Shown: positions 11,851 through 45,716, counted from the first letter of the stretch. The stretch is 64,000 bases of DNA from Elysia crispata (GCA_033675545.1 JAWDGP010006871.1:46001-110000); one strand, 5' to 3'. A program made the numbers and translations. The notes: generated by a model from the letters alone, not told the origin.

Positions 11851-12254
11851 TCATATTTTCTAACATTCTAATCACACACACACACACATACAGTACAATA
11901 AACCTCGACAGACGGTAAAACCGAGACACTCCACAGCTGGTTTGCCTGTCTATAAAGTTCCATCCTCAATATTTTTTCAGGTGCGGTGAGAGGTTGTGGG
12001 CGGTGGCGCAAAAAACAAAACAAAACAACAAAAAAACCCTTTTCAAATGAATTTTGCAAACATGTACATGATTTCTTTTGCTTTCAATGAGAGTGGCAGA
12101 ATATCTTCAGCTCTGTATGACAATTTCTAAGTAATTACTACATTGTCAAGTAGAAGCGATTGTGTGGATGCAAAAACCGATGGAATGAACGGGCGAACCA
12201 AGAAGTTGGTCGTGCTTGACCCAGTCGGTATGTTGTGACGTTGCGGGGAGAAGG

Positions 12255-12272
12255 AAAAAAAAAAAAAAAAAA

Positions 12273-12315
<43 letters not shown>
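12255..12315 (+). repeat. A18/G43 homopolymer tract
   Basis: 18 A (12255-12272) run straight into 43 G (12273-12315). The G run could fold as stacked G-quadruplexes. Exact length is likely unreliable in the assembly. Confidence 0.95.
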
Positions 12316-12319
<4 letters not shown>

Positions 12320-12565
12320 CACAGGCGTGATCGGCGGCTCACAACTTCAGAGTAACTCGAGGCCGGAAATAGAAACTGGGTTTGTTGACTTTAAAAGTAT
12401 TGATAGCACATTTTTAAAGAAATTTACATTTTTTAAACCAGCATCCTCGAAACAACTTTGATCAAGCGTAAGAAATCCAATTTGTTGTTTCTTTCATGAA
12501 AACATATTTATTTTTAGCATAAATGCACACACACGCTTTCACTCAAAAAACACTCGCAAGACAGT

Positions 12566-13065
12566 ATAAATAGGGCTCTAGGTTAATTATTTGCATCTTT
12601 TGTCTCGGCCGCTAGACTCTAGGCTTAGTCTCGTCCCGTTTTCACTGAATCAGCTTTATTCATTTGAAAAATATTCAAACTACACACAAATTAAGTGTAC
12701 CAATCATCTTACTTTAGTATTTGAATTGAAATTATGCTCGTGGTCGAAAGAAAAAGTTCTCGCATTTATCGAAATGAACCGGTCGCATGAGTGTTTATGG
12801 AAAGTATATCAATAAAAACAGTTTCACTTTATAGGGCTTTAGATTAATTATAGCATTTGTCTCAGCCGCTAGCCCCTACTCACTCTAGGCCTAGTCTCTT
12901 CCCGTTTTTTGAAACAGCTTTATTCATTAGAATACTAATGAAATTTCACAGAAATTAATTTTATCGATTATTTTACTTTCATAATTATTTTAATTGAAAA
13001 CGGTTTCGTGGTCGAAAGACAAAGTCCTCGAGTTTTTCGAAATCTACCGGTCGCATGAGTGTTTG
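12566..13065 (+). repeat. Diverged tandem duplication, about 260-bp unit
   Basis: Segments 12566-12820 and 12826-13065 align in order. Both share TAGGGCT, CAGCTTTATTCATT, CGTGGTCGAAAG, a TCG-rich block and CCGGTCGCATGAGTGTTT, with heavy divergence between these anchors. The two copies are in direct orientation. No function is recognised. Confidence 0.75.
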
Positions 13066-13214
13066 TGACACGTAAAATAATAAAAAAAAAATAGTAACAG
13101 ATTGATGAAAGAAAAGGCATATCAAAGCCTAGGTGATTTCGTCAAAGCATTTTATTCTAAAGCAGATAAAGAGAAAATTTTGAAAAAGATAAATAACTTG
13201 CGCGGCTCTTTCCT

Positions 13215-13289
<75 letters not shown>
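13215..13289 (+). repeat. (GAT)n microsatellite
   Basis: Pure ATG/GAT triplets for about 25 units, followed by a looser GATGG-rich zone to about 13520. Confidence 0.95.
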
Positions 13290-13741
13290 GGAAGGGGTAA
13301 TGTCGATGAGATGGGATGGTGGTGAAAATGACGATGATGGTGATGGGGATGGGAGTGATGATAACGACATGATTTTGCTGCTCATAGGGGTTGTGGTAGA
13401 AAAGGCACAACATCGGAGGGGGAGGAAGATGGCATTGTTCTTGCAGGGATGGTGATGATTATAACAATTGAATGAAACTCATACCAAAAATGTTGATGAT
13501 GGGGCGGGGTGAAGATGGCCATGTAATGATGGGATTAGGAAAATTATTGTTTCAAGCGGTAGGCACAAACATAACCTCCCTTTAATGAACAGGTTATTTA
13601 CTTTCAGATAGCTTGGAGGCAAGAACTGTATAGATTGCTGCGCATGTTTCGGGAATTATTTCACCCAGAGATTGCGGCAAAATGTAGCTTGAAAACGTCA
13701 AATCTTGATAGTTGGCCCCTGTACCCAAATATCTCATTCAG

Positions 13742-13829
<88 letters not shown>
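13742..13829 (+). repeat. (GTA)n microsatellite
   Basis: Pure AGT-class triplet array, about 29 units. The same triplet class forms arrays at 35521, 36257, 37995 and 52467. Confidence 0.95.
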
Positions 13830-13831
13830 CA

Positions 13832-14970
13832 GTTATTTGCAGCACTATTATTGAACCGCGCTTTAAGAAAATTTGAGAGCAATTTGATGTTGGTGATGTA
13901 AGACTCACTATTCAAATAACCAGCAGATAAACCTGGGGAGAAAATCCAACTGATATCAGAGTTAAATTGATTCTTTTCGAGTTAAATAAACGGTTCTTTC
14001 TTAGATGATTTTTTATTTAAAGGCCGAATTCCAAATGAATTTTATTTATTTAAAATCTTGTCTCGATACAATTTTTGTGGTCAGTTTCAAATAAATTATA
14101 AAAATAGCAGTCTCGATGTTTTAAAATTTTTTTTTTCTTTTTCAATTAAAAAAAAATTAAAGAGACTTGCTTAGGAAACAAGAAAGATTTGCTCTAAAGG
14201 ACTTAGTCATAACATTTCTGTATCTTTAGCACTCAGCCCGACGACCAGCACCATCACCGCACCTCTATCTCCAGCATCGCTATGATGCCTTCGCCACCAC
14301 AACCACTTGAGCAGCAGAACCTTGTCATCATCTTTCCCCTGCCTGTTTTGCTATTCATCGCATCGTAGACTAGATCTAGTTAAAATAGTTAAACTGACGA
14401 GAAATATTCAGCTCGAGATCTAGATCTACAAAAGGGAGAAACAGTTATGATGTCACTTCCACAAATATCACTTTTTACCTGGTGCGAAACGATTTATTTA
14501 TAATTTATCGTCCCACAACTGCCTGTGTGCCCCGAATGTAAATTGTAATGACGTTATACTTGCTCTAGATGAGCGTCAAATGATATGAATAAAATCCATA
14601 CTTGGTATAACACTTGCAGCAAATTATAACTGTTAAAGCCTGGTATTAATTCTAACTGACTGTATAGAAACATCAATGATATCACACTTTTCGTTACCCT
14701 TCATGACCCACATCGGGACTTTTCTGATACGGAGACGTACATGCCTGTATGCATGTGCATTTTCGTGGCTGAATTATCACTACGCTAGTCGACTAAGTAA
14801 CTTTTATAAAATGTAACAGGTTTATTTATTAACTTTCTCCATTTTTTTTTCGTTTAAAAATGTCCCTTTTTTGTACCCACACGTTTTTCCTCAAGGGAAA
14901 GTATGGATGAGAAGGAAATTGTCGTAGCTATGTTTGTAAACATTCGTAAAACTATGAAACCGCATGGCTA
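13832..14970. other. Spacer upstream of ILRUN
   Basis: AT-rich sequence with a few AGATCTAG words (14380-14440). No gene seen. Confidence 0.5.
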
Positions 14971-15300
14971 ATTTGCATACAATATTTGCTCCTTCTTTTT
15001 GTGAGAGCATGCGCCGAAGTTTGTGGTGATGTTACTTCCGGTCAAGTGAGGCCAAGGAAAGACAGTAAACATTACGTGAGATTTTGTACAACTTGAAGAA
15101 ACAAAAAGTCAGTATCCATAGATCTATATCTAGAGTCCAGATTTTTTTTTATATCATTGTTATCATAATGAACAAATAATGAAAAAAAAAGAATGAATTT
15201 GCCAAGCTCTACATCCAAAATCCTGATCAAGATTAGAATCTAGATTCAATTTGATTCTGCTTTTTACGTTTGATCTATTCCTTTTATTTTGCCAGGTTCC
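14971..15300 (+). promoter_or_regulatory. Likely ILRUN promoter and 5' leader
   Basis: The region just upstream of the ILRUN start codon has an octamer ATTTGCAT (14971-14978), a GCATGCGCC word resembling part of an NRF1 site (15007) and an ETS-type ACTTCCGG (15034-15041). ETS and NRF1 motifs are typical of broad housekeeping promoters. A pyrimidine-rich tract ending in GCCAG at 15295 could be the 3' splice site of a 5' UTR intron. No TATA box was recognised at a useful distance. Confidence 0.35.
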
Positions 15301-15350
15301 ATAAATGGGTAGATCTAGATCTAGATCTAGATCATCTGAATCCAGCCAAC

Positions 15351-18300
15351 ATGGATGTTGACGTCGACAATGAATTTGACGGCGAACTCCTGAACCAGTT
15401 CAGAACTCTCGGCACGACGGATCGTGACGTCTTAATAGCAGAATTTCAAGCTGTTCTTGGGAATACTCTCAACCCAGAATCATGTGCATTTTTCTTGGAC
15501 ATGAACGACTGGTAAATTTGGATGACAATTTAAATCTATATCTAGACTAAAAACCCAGTTTCTACTTACATCTAGTGATCCTCAGGTAGGAAGAAAGGCG
15601 CTTGTTAAGAGTTGTGGCCGTTTGTTTACAATGATAATAATAATAATGAAATACCTCTGATCTACACAAGATCCAGATCTGGATCAATATCTAAATACGT
15701 CCCAAATCTACTTCTGGATGACATGATCAATTTATAGATGTCGAACTTTAACTCAATCTGTGATGGCTGCCATGTAAACCAACAAACATGACCACAACCC
15801 TTAACGAGTGCCAGAAGGAGCACAGTCCTGCTGCGTCCAGTGTACTTTGTATGTATAAAATACATGGCACATTTAGTCCTGCTTCAAAACTACATCTAGA
15901 CTAGATAGGCTTTAAATGGCAAACCAATCCTTTCTAATACTGACGCATAATCAATTTAAAAAAAAACTGCGTAGGACTTCTGAGTGGGCACGTTGGTTAT
16001 ATTAAGGTATGATATAGGATGCTGTAAATCTAATTTTTTTAAATGGGTAATTCAATGTAAGAAAATGATTTACATTTACTTGAGGCATTTCTAAGGTTTT
16101 GCAGGAAAGGCTAACGGGCCCTTAGGTAGACTGCGACATTATATTTTTAGACTGACCAACATCATTTGCATAGCGATAAGTAGCATATTGGCTTTTTGCA
16201 AACATGCTAGCTCTTCTGTAACCGTTTTGCAATGGTTACATGATGACTGCCAGCGATGCTCTAATACTATTGAGCACTAGCCTGGTGCCAGCGCGCAGTT
16301 TGTATCCACTGCATGCTGACACTTACATTACATAATGATCACATGATCCGAGACAGTTTTACCACCCACAGCAGATTTCACTGATTTTATAGTTTGTGGA
16401 GAGGTGACCGTCTTATTCATTCAGCTTGTGAGTTTTCCAACAACTGAACTAGGTCATAGTAACTGGTGACCACGCTTGCTTGCGGCTTCCGATGTGAACA
16501 ATGCAAGCTGATTTGCACATGGTACTAGCAGACATGCCTACAATCCCGAAAAGATTGGAACCATTCCGAAAAATCACGATAAAAATAATAATGTTCCTTC
16601 GTTCCGACTTATCCTATCCTGTTCCGAATTTTTGGGGTCACCCCAATTCGAATGAGAAAAAGCGATGAAAATGTTGCCGGATGTCACATGACTTCCTGCC
16701 ATTCGGCCCTTCACGCATGCGCCAAATAGGCCTAGCTGTCCATTCATTCTTTCTTTGTTGATGTGCTTGACTCTACCTGCGTCGACTGAGTGAAGTTTGG
16801 ATTTCAACTGTGAATAGTGTTAGATTAATTTCAATTCAGGACCTCAAAATGGCTAAACTAAAGGAGTGTGATACTGACAGTGAACCAATTCCTGAAAAGA
16901 AACTGTTGCAACAATTTCGCAAGGAATACACAGATCAACTCTCTTTCATTAAGGAAAGAATGAAGAGGGAAGTGCTTTCTGCACAGTGTGTAATTACGAA
17001 TTTTCAATCAAATACGGTGGGTTGAATGGTATTACGAAACATGTTGGTGGTCAGAAGCATAAGAACTTATCAATACAAAAAGCCAGTATGCCATCCCTGA
17101 ATAGTTTTTTTAAGACTGATAAAAAAAGTAATGATAAAGAAACTGATGTGATTGCTACTGAAGTGGCAATGGTGGATCTAGTGGTGGAATTAAACTTGCC
17201 TTTTGAGCACCTTAGATAAAATAAATAAAGTGGTGAAAAAAGTCTTCAAGGACTAGGACATGGCTAAAAACTCTCAGTGTGCTCGATCCAAGAGTACAGC
17301 TATTGTGAAAGAAATAGGTGCAAAAGCTACGTTGAGCCTTGGGGAAAGAATTTCCCGCTAACCTTTCACCGTTTCAACTGATTGTAGCAATGATGCTGTG
17401 TGTCATAAACTGTATCTCCTCATCATCAAATCAGTCACTCCTGATTCTTTGGAGGTCTCATCGGAAATACTTTCAATTCCAATCTGCTAAGGATCTTCTA
17501 CAGGAGAAAATATTTTTAACCTTACAGAGGCAGAGTTTAAAGCACATAAGATTCTGTGGGAAAATTGTCTTGCGCTTTGCGCAGACAACGCTCCTGTTAT
17601 GGTTTGGAAGGATAAAGTGGTGTATGGACATATGTGTAGAAAGAATCCTTAGATCTTTATGGCTGGTTGTGTTTGTCACCTCATTTATATTGCTGCAAAA
17701 AGGAGCTGCATGCCTGCCACTTGATGTCAGCCAGTTACTCATTGACGTTTATTATTATTTAGACAAGAGCAGCAAAAGGCAATCTTTCTTCAAAGAAATC
17801 CATTTTCTCCATGATGTAAAGCAGGGAAAAATTCTAAAGCACATATCAACAAGATGGCTGAGCATTAAAAAGTGTTTGCCTTGACTCGTTGAAAACTGGG
17901 AGCCTTTGTACACTTTTTTTAAGTCACAAGAGTCAGCTTCAACCTCAGCCACTGCCAAAGAAAAGACAGGGAGGCTGAAGAAACTGTTTGCTTCCAGGAC
18001 TAATCAATGTATATGTAAGTTTCTTATTGAGGCATTGGAACCATTTGATACAATCGACACAGAGCTTCAAAGTGATGCATCAAGAATCCATGTGCTGCAA
18101 CAGCGTTTGGTGAAGCTGATCAAACAGCTGATGGTTAAATTTGTCTAGCTTGCTGTATTTCAGAGAGGTGGCATATTTTCAAATCTTGAAAAATAGAACC
18201 TGCTGTAAATCTCTGATATTATAATTGGCAATGCAGCTGCAGATTTCATTGCCCAGGATGAAAGCAAAATGAAGGAAAGTAGGCTTTCAGAATTATTTGA

Positions 18301-21300
18301 TGCTGCTAGGGATTTTTATGTTACATCAGTCACATATCTCAGGGCTAAATTACAACTTGAGAATGATATATATATATACTCACATGCTGCAGTGATTAAC
18401 CCAGCAAACCAACTCACCAGCCAGTTTCAGTCTGTGGAATTTTTTATCAAAAGTTTTCCTGTCCTTCTGCCACCCAATCCATCACTGCATGATCTTCAGT
18501 TGGAATTTGCCACTTATTAGACATTAGTGTACAGACATCACATCTTGCATTGAAAAGAGGATGGATAAAACCTGGGCATCCATCAGCAAACTCACGGAGG
18601 GACAGGAACCCATTTTCAAACTTCTGCCTCAAGTGATTTACATCTGTTGACAATACCCTATTTTTCAGCGCACAGTTTAAGAATCTTTTCTCTAGTGTGA
18701 AAACACCATACTGAGTTCTGATCTAGACTGGAAAATAATACTTTGGAGGCTCTATTAATAGCTAAACCCTGCCCTGGAAGTGCTGCAGATCGAGATTATT
18801 CCAAGGAGGAGCTTTCAGAGCTCAAACCGTCCAATCACAGATCCTGTAGAACTGAGCAGCAGCCAGTTCTTTGCACACATTTGATACGTTGTCCGTTGAT
18901 GCTGGAAGTGAAATATGTGGAAACGTTCATCTTTTTTGTTTCAGGTTCCTCTTTTTTATGTATGCTGTTCCTCTTTATCTGTCATTAGGGGTAGGCATGT
19001 CTGTACTAGGGAAACCATGTGGTACGTGGGTTAAAACTCATGATCAAGGGTACCTAACTCATCTGCGAAATGTTGCTATTAATACATTTTTCTATAGCCC
19101 GATCAAACAAAGCTCCCTTAAGTACTGTGCCCATTCGGAAGTCCTTCCAAAAATTTGAACATAAAGATGATATAAATGTACATTATTATTCAAATAGTTC
19201 TAGAAAGTTTAGCTCAAGACAATTATAATAATTATATTGACACACAGTGACAGCACATGAAAAATCACCAATAATCAACTCAAAAGCCCAGTATCACAGA
19301 CATACACACATCGTGCTCCCAACTTATATCATAAGTGCCTTTCTTTTACATCACATTTATTTGATTAAAAGTCTCTCCTTTTATAGATGGCTGTGATTGA
19401 CAATAAAACTATGAAAGCTTTAGGTTGGTTACTTTTTTTTAAATGCCGCAAGATAGATCTATAGATCATCTCGACTTAACTAAAGCTCTCCTTAACAGTG
19501 CTGATTTTTGTTACATTTACAGGGGGATTTGCATACTTTCTTTCAATTCATGTCTGAATCTTAAAGAGGAACTACACAGTACACTGATGCACTTTAGAAT
19601 ATTGAGAAACACAATATGAAATTAAGGGGAGAAAAACTAGATCCTTGCATAGGTCTATATAATGTCAGATATCATTGTAAAATAGTGATTTCTTATAGAT
19701 TTTATTGATTTCATTAAATATTGTATCGTGTGGAATAAAAATTTGACTTTCTCTTCTGAGTCAGGATGCTGAATATTGTTTTTTTCAGTAGATTTTATGA
19801 AATATTTCAATAAGTAGCCTAATTTTTTGTTGTTGTATCCTGCGAAATGAAATTTTGATTTTCAATTTCAGTCAGATGCTGAACATATTATTTTCAGTAG
19901 ATTTTATTCATGTCATTAAATAGCTTAATTTGTTGATATTGTTGTATCCTGTGAAGTGAAACTTTGACTTTCAATCTTGATACAGATCATTGTTATTTTC
20001 AGGAATCTCCAGAATGCAGTTTGCTCATATTACGATTTAGAGCAGCCTACGTCCATCCTTCCTTTGATGAGACTTATGGAAGACATAACACTGGGCAATG
20101 GTGAGGCGGTTGCCCCAAACACAGTTTTTGTTAAAGCCTGGAGGATCAAGAACTCCGGTAAATATTATTGATTTTTGGTGATATGTGTAATGTTTCTCAT
20201 CTTTTTATTTACTTTTTTCCCCCTTTTTTGAGGTTGAAGAAAAGATAAAGGATTTTAAGAGAGAATGAAAATTTTGCCAGATTAATAGGTGATTTGATAG
20301 TGGAAAGTCAAATTTTTTTTGCATGCAAACTGAACAATTTATCAGGCTTTCAAAGATCTTATTGAAATAGATATCTCGGAATGTTAGTCGGAGTTTGCTC
20401 CATTAGTACTCCTTATGAAATTGTTGAAGTTACAACCACTTAAACTGAAAGAGGAGTACAAATGGGACTAAGTGAGAATCTTCCATTCTGATCCTTGTTA
20501 TACACCTGAACAATGATCGATCACTGATAATAAATTCCTTCTGAGAGATGGGATTGGAATCAATAAACTAAAAGCCTTAACACCAGTCTCAATGTAAGGA
20601 TAAATGACAAACTTCGGAGATGTAGAATATGGAATCTTAACAGGGCTGGCTCTGTGTGCAGTTTGTCACTGAGACAGGTAAAGAAACATTCACTCACTGT
20701 TACTGCTGTTTGGTATGTCTAGTTATTAACATTTAATCAAAGTGGTGGTAAATTCACTTTAAATTATTGTTCCAAAAGCTTCATTAGGCATTATTAAAAA
20801 CTGCCATCCCTGTAATGATTTATTATTGCGAGCAAATTCATGTGCATCAAAACGCTCTGCATCTCTTTCAGTTAAAGAAATAAAAGCCCCTATTATTTTT
20901 TCAAGGGTTGAATAAATATGTTGCCACTACAATATATGCTTTTTGTTACCAATGACTATGTCATTGAGAATATATATGTCTAGTCTTTAAACTCTGAAAT
21001 TGATGCATCTTAAACACCTGGGCTCACAATCAGGAACTCATGATCCACCTGGCAATTCACCCATGACTTGCTCAGGTTTCTTGGAGCAGCTGGCAGTTGG
21101 CCAGCAAACAAGAGGGCCGTCAACGTTGCATTTTTCCACCCACTGGCATATTTATACAAATTGAACATTAGTGCTAAATTAAAAAAAAAAAACATTTTTT
21201 CACTACTTTCATGTACTGTATAATGTTTGATTGTGTTTATTACACTATTTGTTCAGGTTGAAGAAGGTTTTTTTTAATGAAGCTTCTCTTTTCTCTTATG

Positions 21301-24300
21301 CTTCTCAGGCAGTGAACGTTGGCCTCCAGGATGTCAGCTGCAGTATTTCAGTGGAGTCAACATGAGTACAGTTGAGCGCAGGATGATTCCTGCCCTTAGT
21401 CCAGGAGAGTCGGCTGAGATTAGTGTGGAGATGAGGTCTCCGGCAATCCCAGGAAACTACCACAGCATTTGGAGGGTGTTCACTCCAACGGGCAACATGT
21501 TTGGAGGTAGTTAGAAACATTGATAAATGTGTAATTTTTTTTTCTTACAAATAGTTAAATTAAAGTTAGAAGTTGATGGATAAATTTTCTTGTAATATTG
21601 TCTTTATGGGTTTCTACATTGAAATTTTAAAGACATTTTTTCTTGCTATTAATTTCAACAATGACCATGTTTTGCTAGATAATATCGTAATTTCTATGCC
21701 TTAGAGACCACACAACTGAACATTTTTTTTTTTTAATTTTATGAAACAAATCGTAGAACATTGGCTCTTTATCTCAATTCATTATATCAAGCCTGTTTGA
21801 CTGTTAAAACCTCTGTTCCTACTCTTTCTCACACAATAACAGCATGCTGATAGGCCCAATGCAAAGTCTTACTGTTTTATCAACCCAGTACACAGTAATA
21901 TAATTGCCGCAAGCCCTATGGGCTGTGTATAATCTATTTGATAAGCAAATGCCTAAAAACAACGTTGTTGATTGACAGCACATAGCCAGCTTTGGTCTGT
22001 CTCAGTCTATCTGTTACTGGTTAATTCAGTCACATAGAAGGAACTGTTTTTTTCCCCAATAACAGACCTTTACACGAAATGGTATTGGCTCTGAAAAGAT
22101 TGAAGAAAAGTTCATGGGAAGTGAAATTAGGCAATATGAAATATACAACTGATGCAATATAGGCAATAAATATATACAAATTGATTAGTGCAGTATAGGC
22201 AATATTGAAAGATTCACCACAAACCGTTCAGAAATCAGATCAAGTTTGTGTGCACCTAAACCAAGAGTAACCCTCACAGTGAAAGTGTTAATAATATAAT
22301 GGAGGAAACTCACATGTCTGACTCTGAATGTTAAATGTCAAATTCTTGTCCGAAGTTTATGATTTTTTTATGGTGAAAAAACATAAACCATGGTGTCCCA
22401 AATTTCTTTTTTTTTTTTTTGTTTGTTTGTTGGTGATGTCTGATCTAATATTTCAAAATTTTTTATTTAACTGGAATTACCATGATGTTGAAAAACTTTT
22501 AAGAAAAACAAGGAGCTGAAAGGGTAAACTTTTGTTTTGTCTATTATTTACACTGCTTGTGCAACTGTTTGGTTGCTAAATTTTTGTTCTTGCACTAATT
22601 TCATTGCCAGATGTGATTCAGTGGTCAATATCTGTGGCAGAAGGTGGTCTTTTAGGCATTACTCAACAACTAGCTAGAATTGATGGAGGAGGGGTGGACA
22701 CTGACGCAGATACTGTAAGAACTACAAACCAATTACAACAGCATCAAGAATCGGTAACTAGCATACAACAACTGCAGCAGCAGCAAATGATAATTAACCC
22801 ATATGTAAGCTTACAAAAATAATTTCTGTACATGGTTTATTTAACTCTAAGCTTTCAAATTTAACTACATGTTTTTGTGTTACTTAACTTAGACTGAATT
22901 CAGGAGAGTTACAATTTTTTGTGCAAGATATGAACAATCTGAACTTCTCTGTTGTTGGTTCATTACTGAAGAGTATCTGACACATTTTCCTCAGTCTTGT
23001 TACAAATTCTTTTTTTCTCCATGACCAAGGTTATGTGATGAGTCTTGCTGTGTTCGTAATTTTTCTTTTGATTACTCTATGTGGCTTGAGATTTGAGATC
23101 CCAAAATGCTCTCCAGCTTTGAGCAAAGTTGCCTCTAGTTTTATGTGACTATCAGCCTAGATCAAATCATTCTTTTTTCTTGCCAATTTCCCCCACAGAA
23201 AGATAATTTTCCCTAGATTTTTAAGAGAGCCCTATAAGATAAATGAGATGTACATCTCTTAAGCATTACCTTTAATGCAGGCAAAATGTCTACAATGGTG
23301 AGACATAAGGACAAAATCCTTAACACTACTCCAGGCAAGAGGGCAGAATACTATTTTCATAGTCTTTACACTTTCACTCACCTGACTTGAAAATAGTTAA
23401 GTTTGCTTATCAATCACTAATAAATCAATCTTGGCTTTAAATTTTATTATGGTCGGGTCTCTCATCTTAATGACCCTTGATAGCAACAGTGCTGTGATAG
23501 CTTGCAAAGCCTTTATATCGCGACAAACATGAGTATCCATGCTTCTTAGCTCTCTATAAAACTATTACAAAAAGTTTGTCCCTGGCATGCATGTTTTTCA
23601 AATAGATATTGGATATCATCAATTTGTTCACAGCTGGAATGAAGCAGACAACTCAATTCAATTTCCACAAGGAATGGTATAAAGATTTTGATCTAAGAGT
23701 ACACCTTCCATTTAACTTGATGTTTGTGTTAGTAAGTAAAAATGGCAGCAGCAATAGTTCTTAATTGTTTAATGCACCTAAAGGCATATACTGATTATTA
23801 TATATGTTACTGGGAAGGAAACATTTTCTTTGCCATCGAACAAAAAAGTTCTAGAGTTGATTGTTGTGTCTCATACTCAGTTTTAATTGTTGATATACCT
23901 GCTGAAGGTTACAAAGGTAAGAACAGGTTTATATTCTTCAGTGCCTATGGCCTGGCAAATTGATGGGCTTATTTCATCACAAATTTTCCACATAAAACAG
24001 GAGAGTACCAATACAAGAACTGTTCAATCTTTTCTTGAGTTATTTCTCTTGTATTACAAAGTGATTTCGAAAGTGAAACATGCGTGGCTTGTCCGCCATT
24101 GTTGTTTTTTCAGTTGCAATTAGCCTGTATAGCAATTTACTCCCCGGTACTGAAGAAGATATTAGAAACCGATTTATATTCATATGTTACTGTTTTCCAA
24201 ACAGGAATTTTGGTCATACGTATCCTTAACACTAGTCAAAAGAGTCACATATGAACTAAGTCTGTATGAATATAACTATTTATATTTTTTTTTTCTTACA

Positions 24301-24349
24301 GGCAACATCACCTCCTACAACAGTTGAGGAGGATACAGAAATGTCATAG
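15351..24349 (+). CDS. ILRUN: ILRUN / C6orf106-like protein (complete, five coding exons)
   Basis: Coding exons: 15351-15511, 20003-20157, 21309-21506, 22611-22804 and 24302-24349. All have GT/AG ends and consistent phase, and give 251 residues (human about 298). Residues 22-66 match the UBA-like N-terminus of ILRUN (LGTTDRDVLIAEFQ, then CAFFLDMNDWNLQNAV). Residues 80-186 are the NBR1-like FW domain, with its four tryptophans at W100 (VKAWRIKNSG), W110 (RWPPG), W160 (SIWRVFTPTG) and W176 (DVIQWSI). The tail is Gln-rich and acidic, ends EEDTEMS, and is shorter than in vertebrates. In mammals ILRUN dampens IRF3/NF-kB-driven antiviral and inflammatory transcription by interacting with p300/CBP, and affects lipid metabolism; the molluscan role is inferred only. 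The start follows the family MDVD-type N-terminus. Intron 1 holds a hAT transposon fossil. Identity is firm. Confidence 0.95.
15512..20002 (+). other. ILRUN intron 1
   Basis: A 4.5-kb phase-2 intron with donor TG/gtaaat and acceptor tttcag/GAATC. It is largely occupied by the hAT element at 16529-19003. The remainder (15512-16528, 19010-20002) is AT-rich and without recognised features. Confidence 0.85.
16529..19003 (+). mobile_element. hAT-superfamily DNA transposon, complete ends, decayed transposase
   Basis: Terminal inverted repeats CAGACATGCCTAC (16529-16541) and GTAGGCATGTCTG (18991-19003) match perfectly over 13 bases. They are flanked by a direct repeat GTACTAG (16522-16528; TACTAG at 19004-19009). 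Moving one base into the ends gives an 8-bp hAT-like target duplication with 7 of 8 matches. Inside, in the same orientation as ILRUN, is a BED/TTF-type zinc finger (CTVC...KHVGGQKHK, 16973-17065). It is followed by hAT core pieces: an Asp-Asn-Ala-Pro block near 17585, the LLIDVYYYLDKSSKR and HISTRWLSIKKCL segment (17730-17880), and the CKFLIEALEPFDTIDTELQ segment (18000-18120). Several frameshifts and stops separate these pieces, for example between 16975 and 16985, near 17580 and at 17881, so it encodes no working enzyme. The 2475-bp length suits a hAT. Confidence 0.9.
20158..21308 (+). other. ILRUN intron 2
   Basis: Phase-1 intron, donor CCG/gtaaat and acceptor tctcag/GCAGT. AT-rich; no embedded feature recognised. 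Confidence 0.85.
21507..22610 (+). other. ILRUN intron 3
   Basis: Phase-1 intron, donor GGAG/gtagtt and acceptor tgccag/ATGTG. No embedded feature recognised. Confidence 0.85.
22805..24301 (+). other. ILRUN intron 4
   Basis: Phase-0 intron, donor CATAT/gtaagc and acceptor ttacag/GCAAC, with a long T-rich tract before the acceptor. The open frames at 23742-24123 have no family signature. Confidence 0.8.
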
Positions 24350-24772
24350 CTAGTGCCTCCAGTTATCTGCATGTCAGTCCTTATATTTGAAGAATGATGA
24401 CAGTGTGAAATATGACCTGAGACATAAATGGAAGTGTTTGTGATATGTGTTAAACAGCTGTATCCTAACATAATGAAATTGAAAAAAAATGATTTTGTCT
24501 TTTCCTGTGTTCTTTAGGACTTCTATCAATGCCCTTATCAATTAAAGCCCAATTCTGGGCATAAGCATTCTAGGCAGATATCTGCAAGGTTTTTTTTTCT
24601 ACGTAGCTTTTGCATCTAACCAGGTTTATTTGTCCATTTTCAGTAACAACCAAATCATGATCTGTTATAGAAAGGTCATAAATATTCTGTAGGTGGCAGC
24701 ACACTGTACTGATCAGCTATATTTTCTTTTGTTTTCATGCCCTTTAGGGTGTACACGGAGAAATGCAAAGGA

Positions 24773-24778
24773 AATAAA
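24773..24778 (+). terminator. Candidate ILRUN polyadenylation signal
   Basis: First AATAAA after the ILRUN stop codon, 424 bases downstream. Others lie farther on (for example near 31012), so the 3' UTR could be several kilobases long. Transcript data would decide. Confidence 0.35.
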
Positions 24779-33624
<8,846 letters not shown>

Positions 33625-33630
33625 TTTATT
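33625..33630 (-). terminator. Candidate scramblase polyadenylation signal
   Basis: AATAAA on the minus strand (TTTATT on plus), about 190 bases after the stop codon at 33817-33819. Confidence 0.35.
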
Positions 33631-33816
33631 TTGATGAAATAAAAATACATGTAAATAAAACAAAACATTTAGCTCAGGAATATGCACAGGATAGAAACAT
33701 TACATCAATATGATGGCGACAAAATAAATAATAAAGGAAGTATTCATGGGTTGAACTCCATCCACACTTCAAATCCAATCTTATAGATCTTTCCACATCA
33801 TTGATGATTAAAATTT

Positions 33817-45700
<11,884 letters not shown>

Positions 45701-45716
45701 CTTGGCTTGTTAAATT
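45701..45716 (-). other. Scramblase 5' UTR within first coding exon
   Basis: A good acceptor (atcttcag) at 45717-45719 lies 16 bases 5' of the start codon. The transcript therefore probably has at least one upstream non-coding exon, not located here. Confidence 0.5.
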
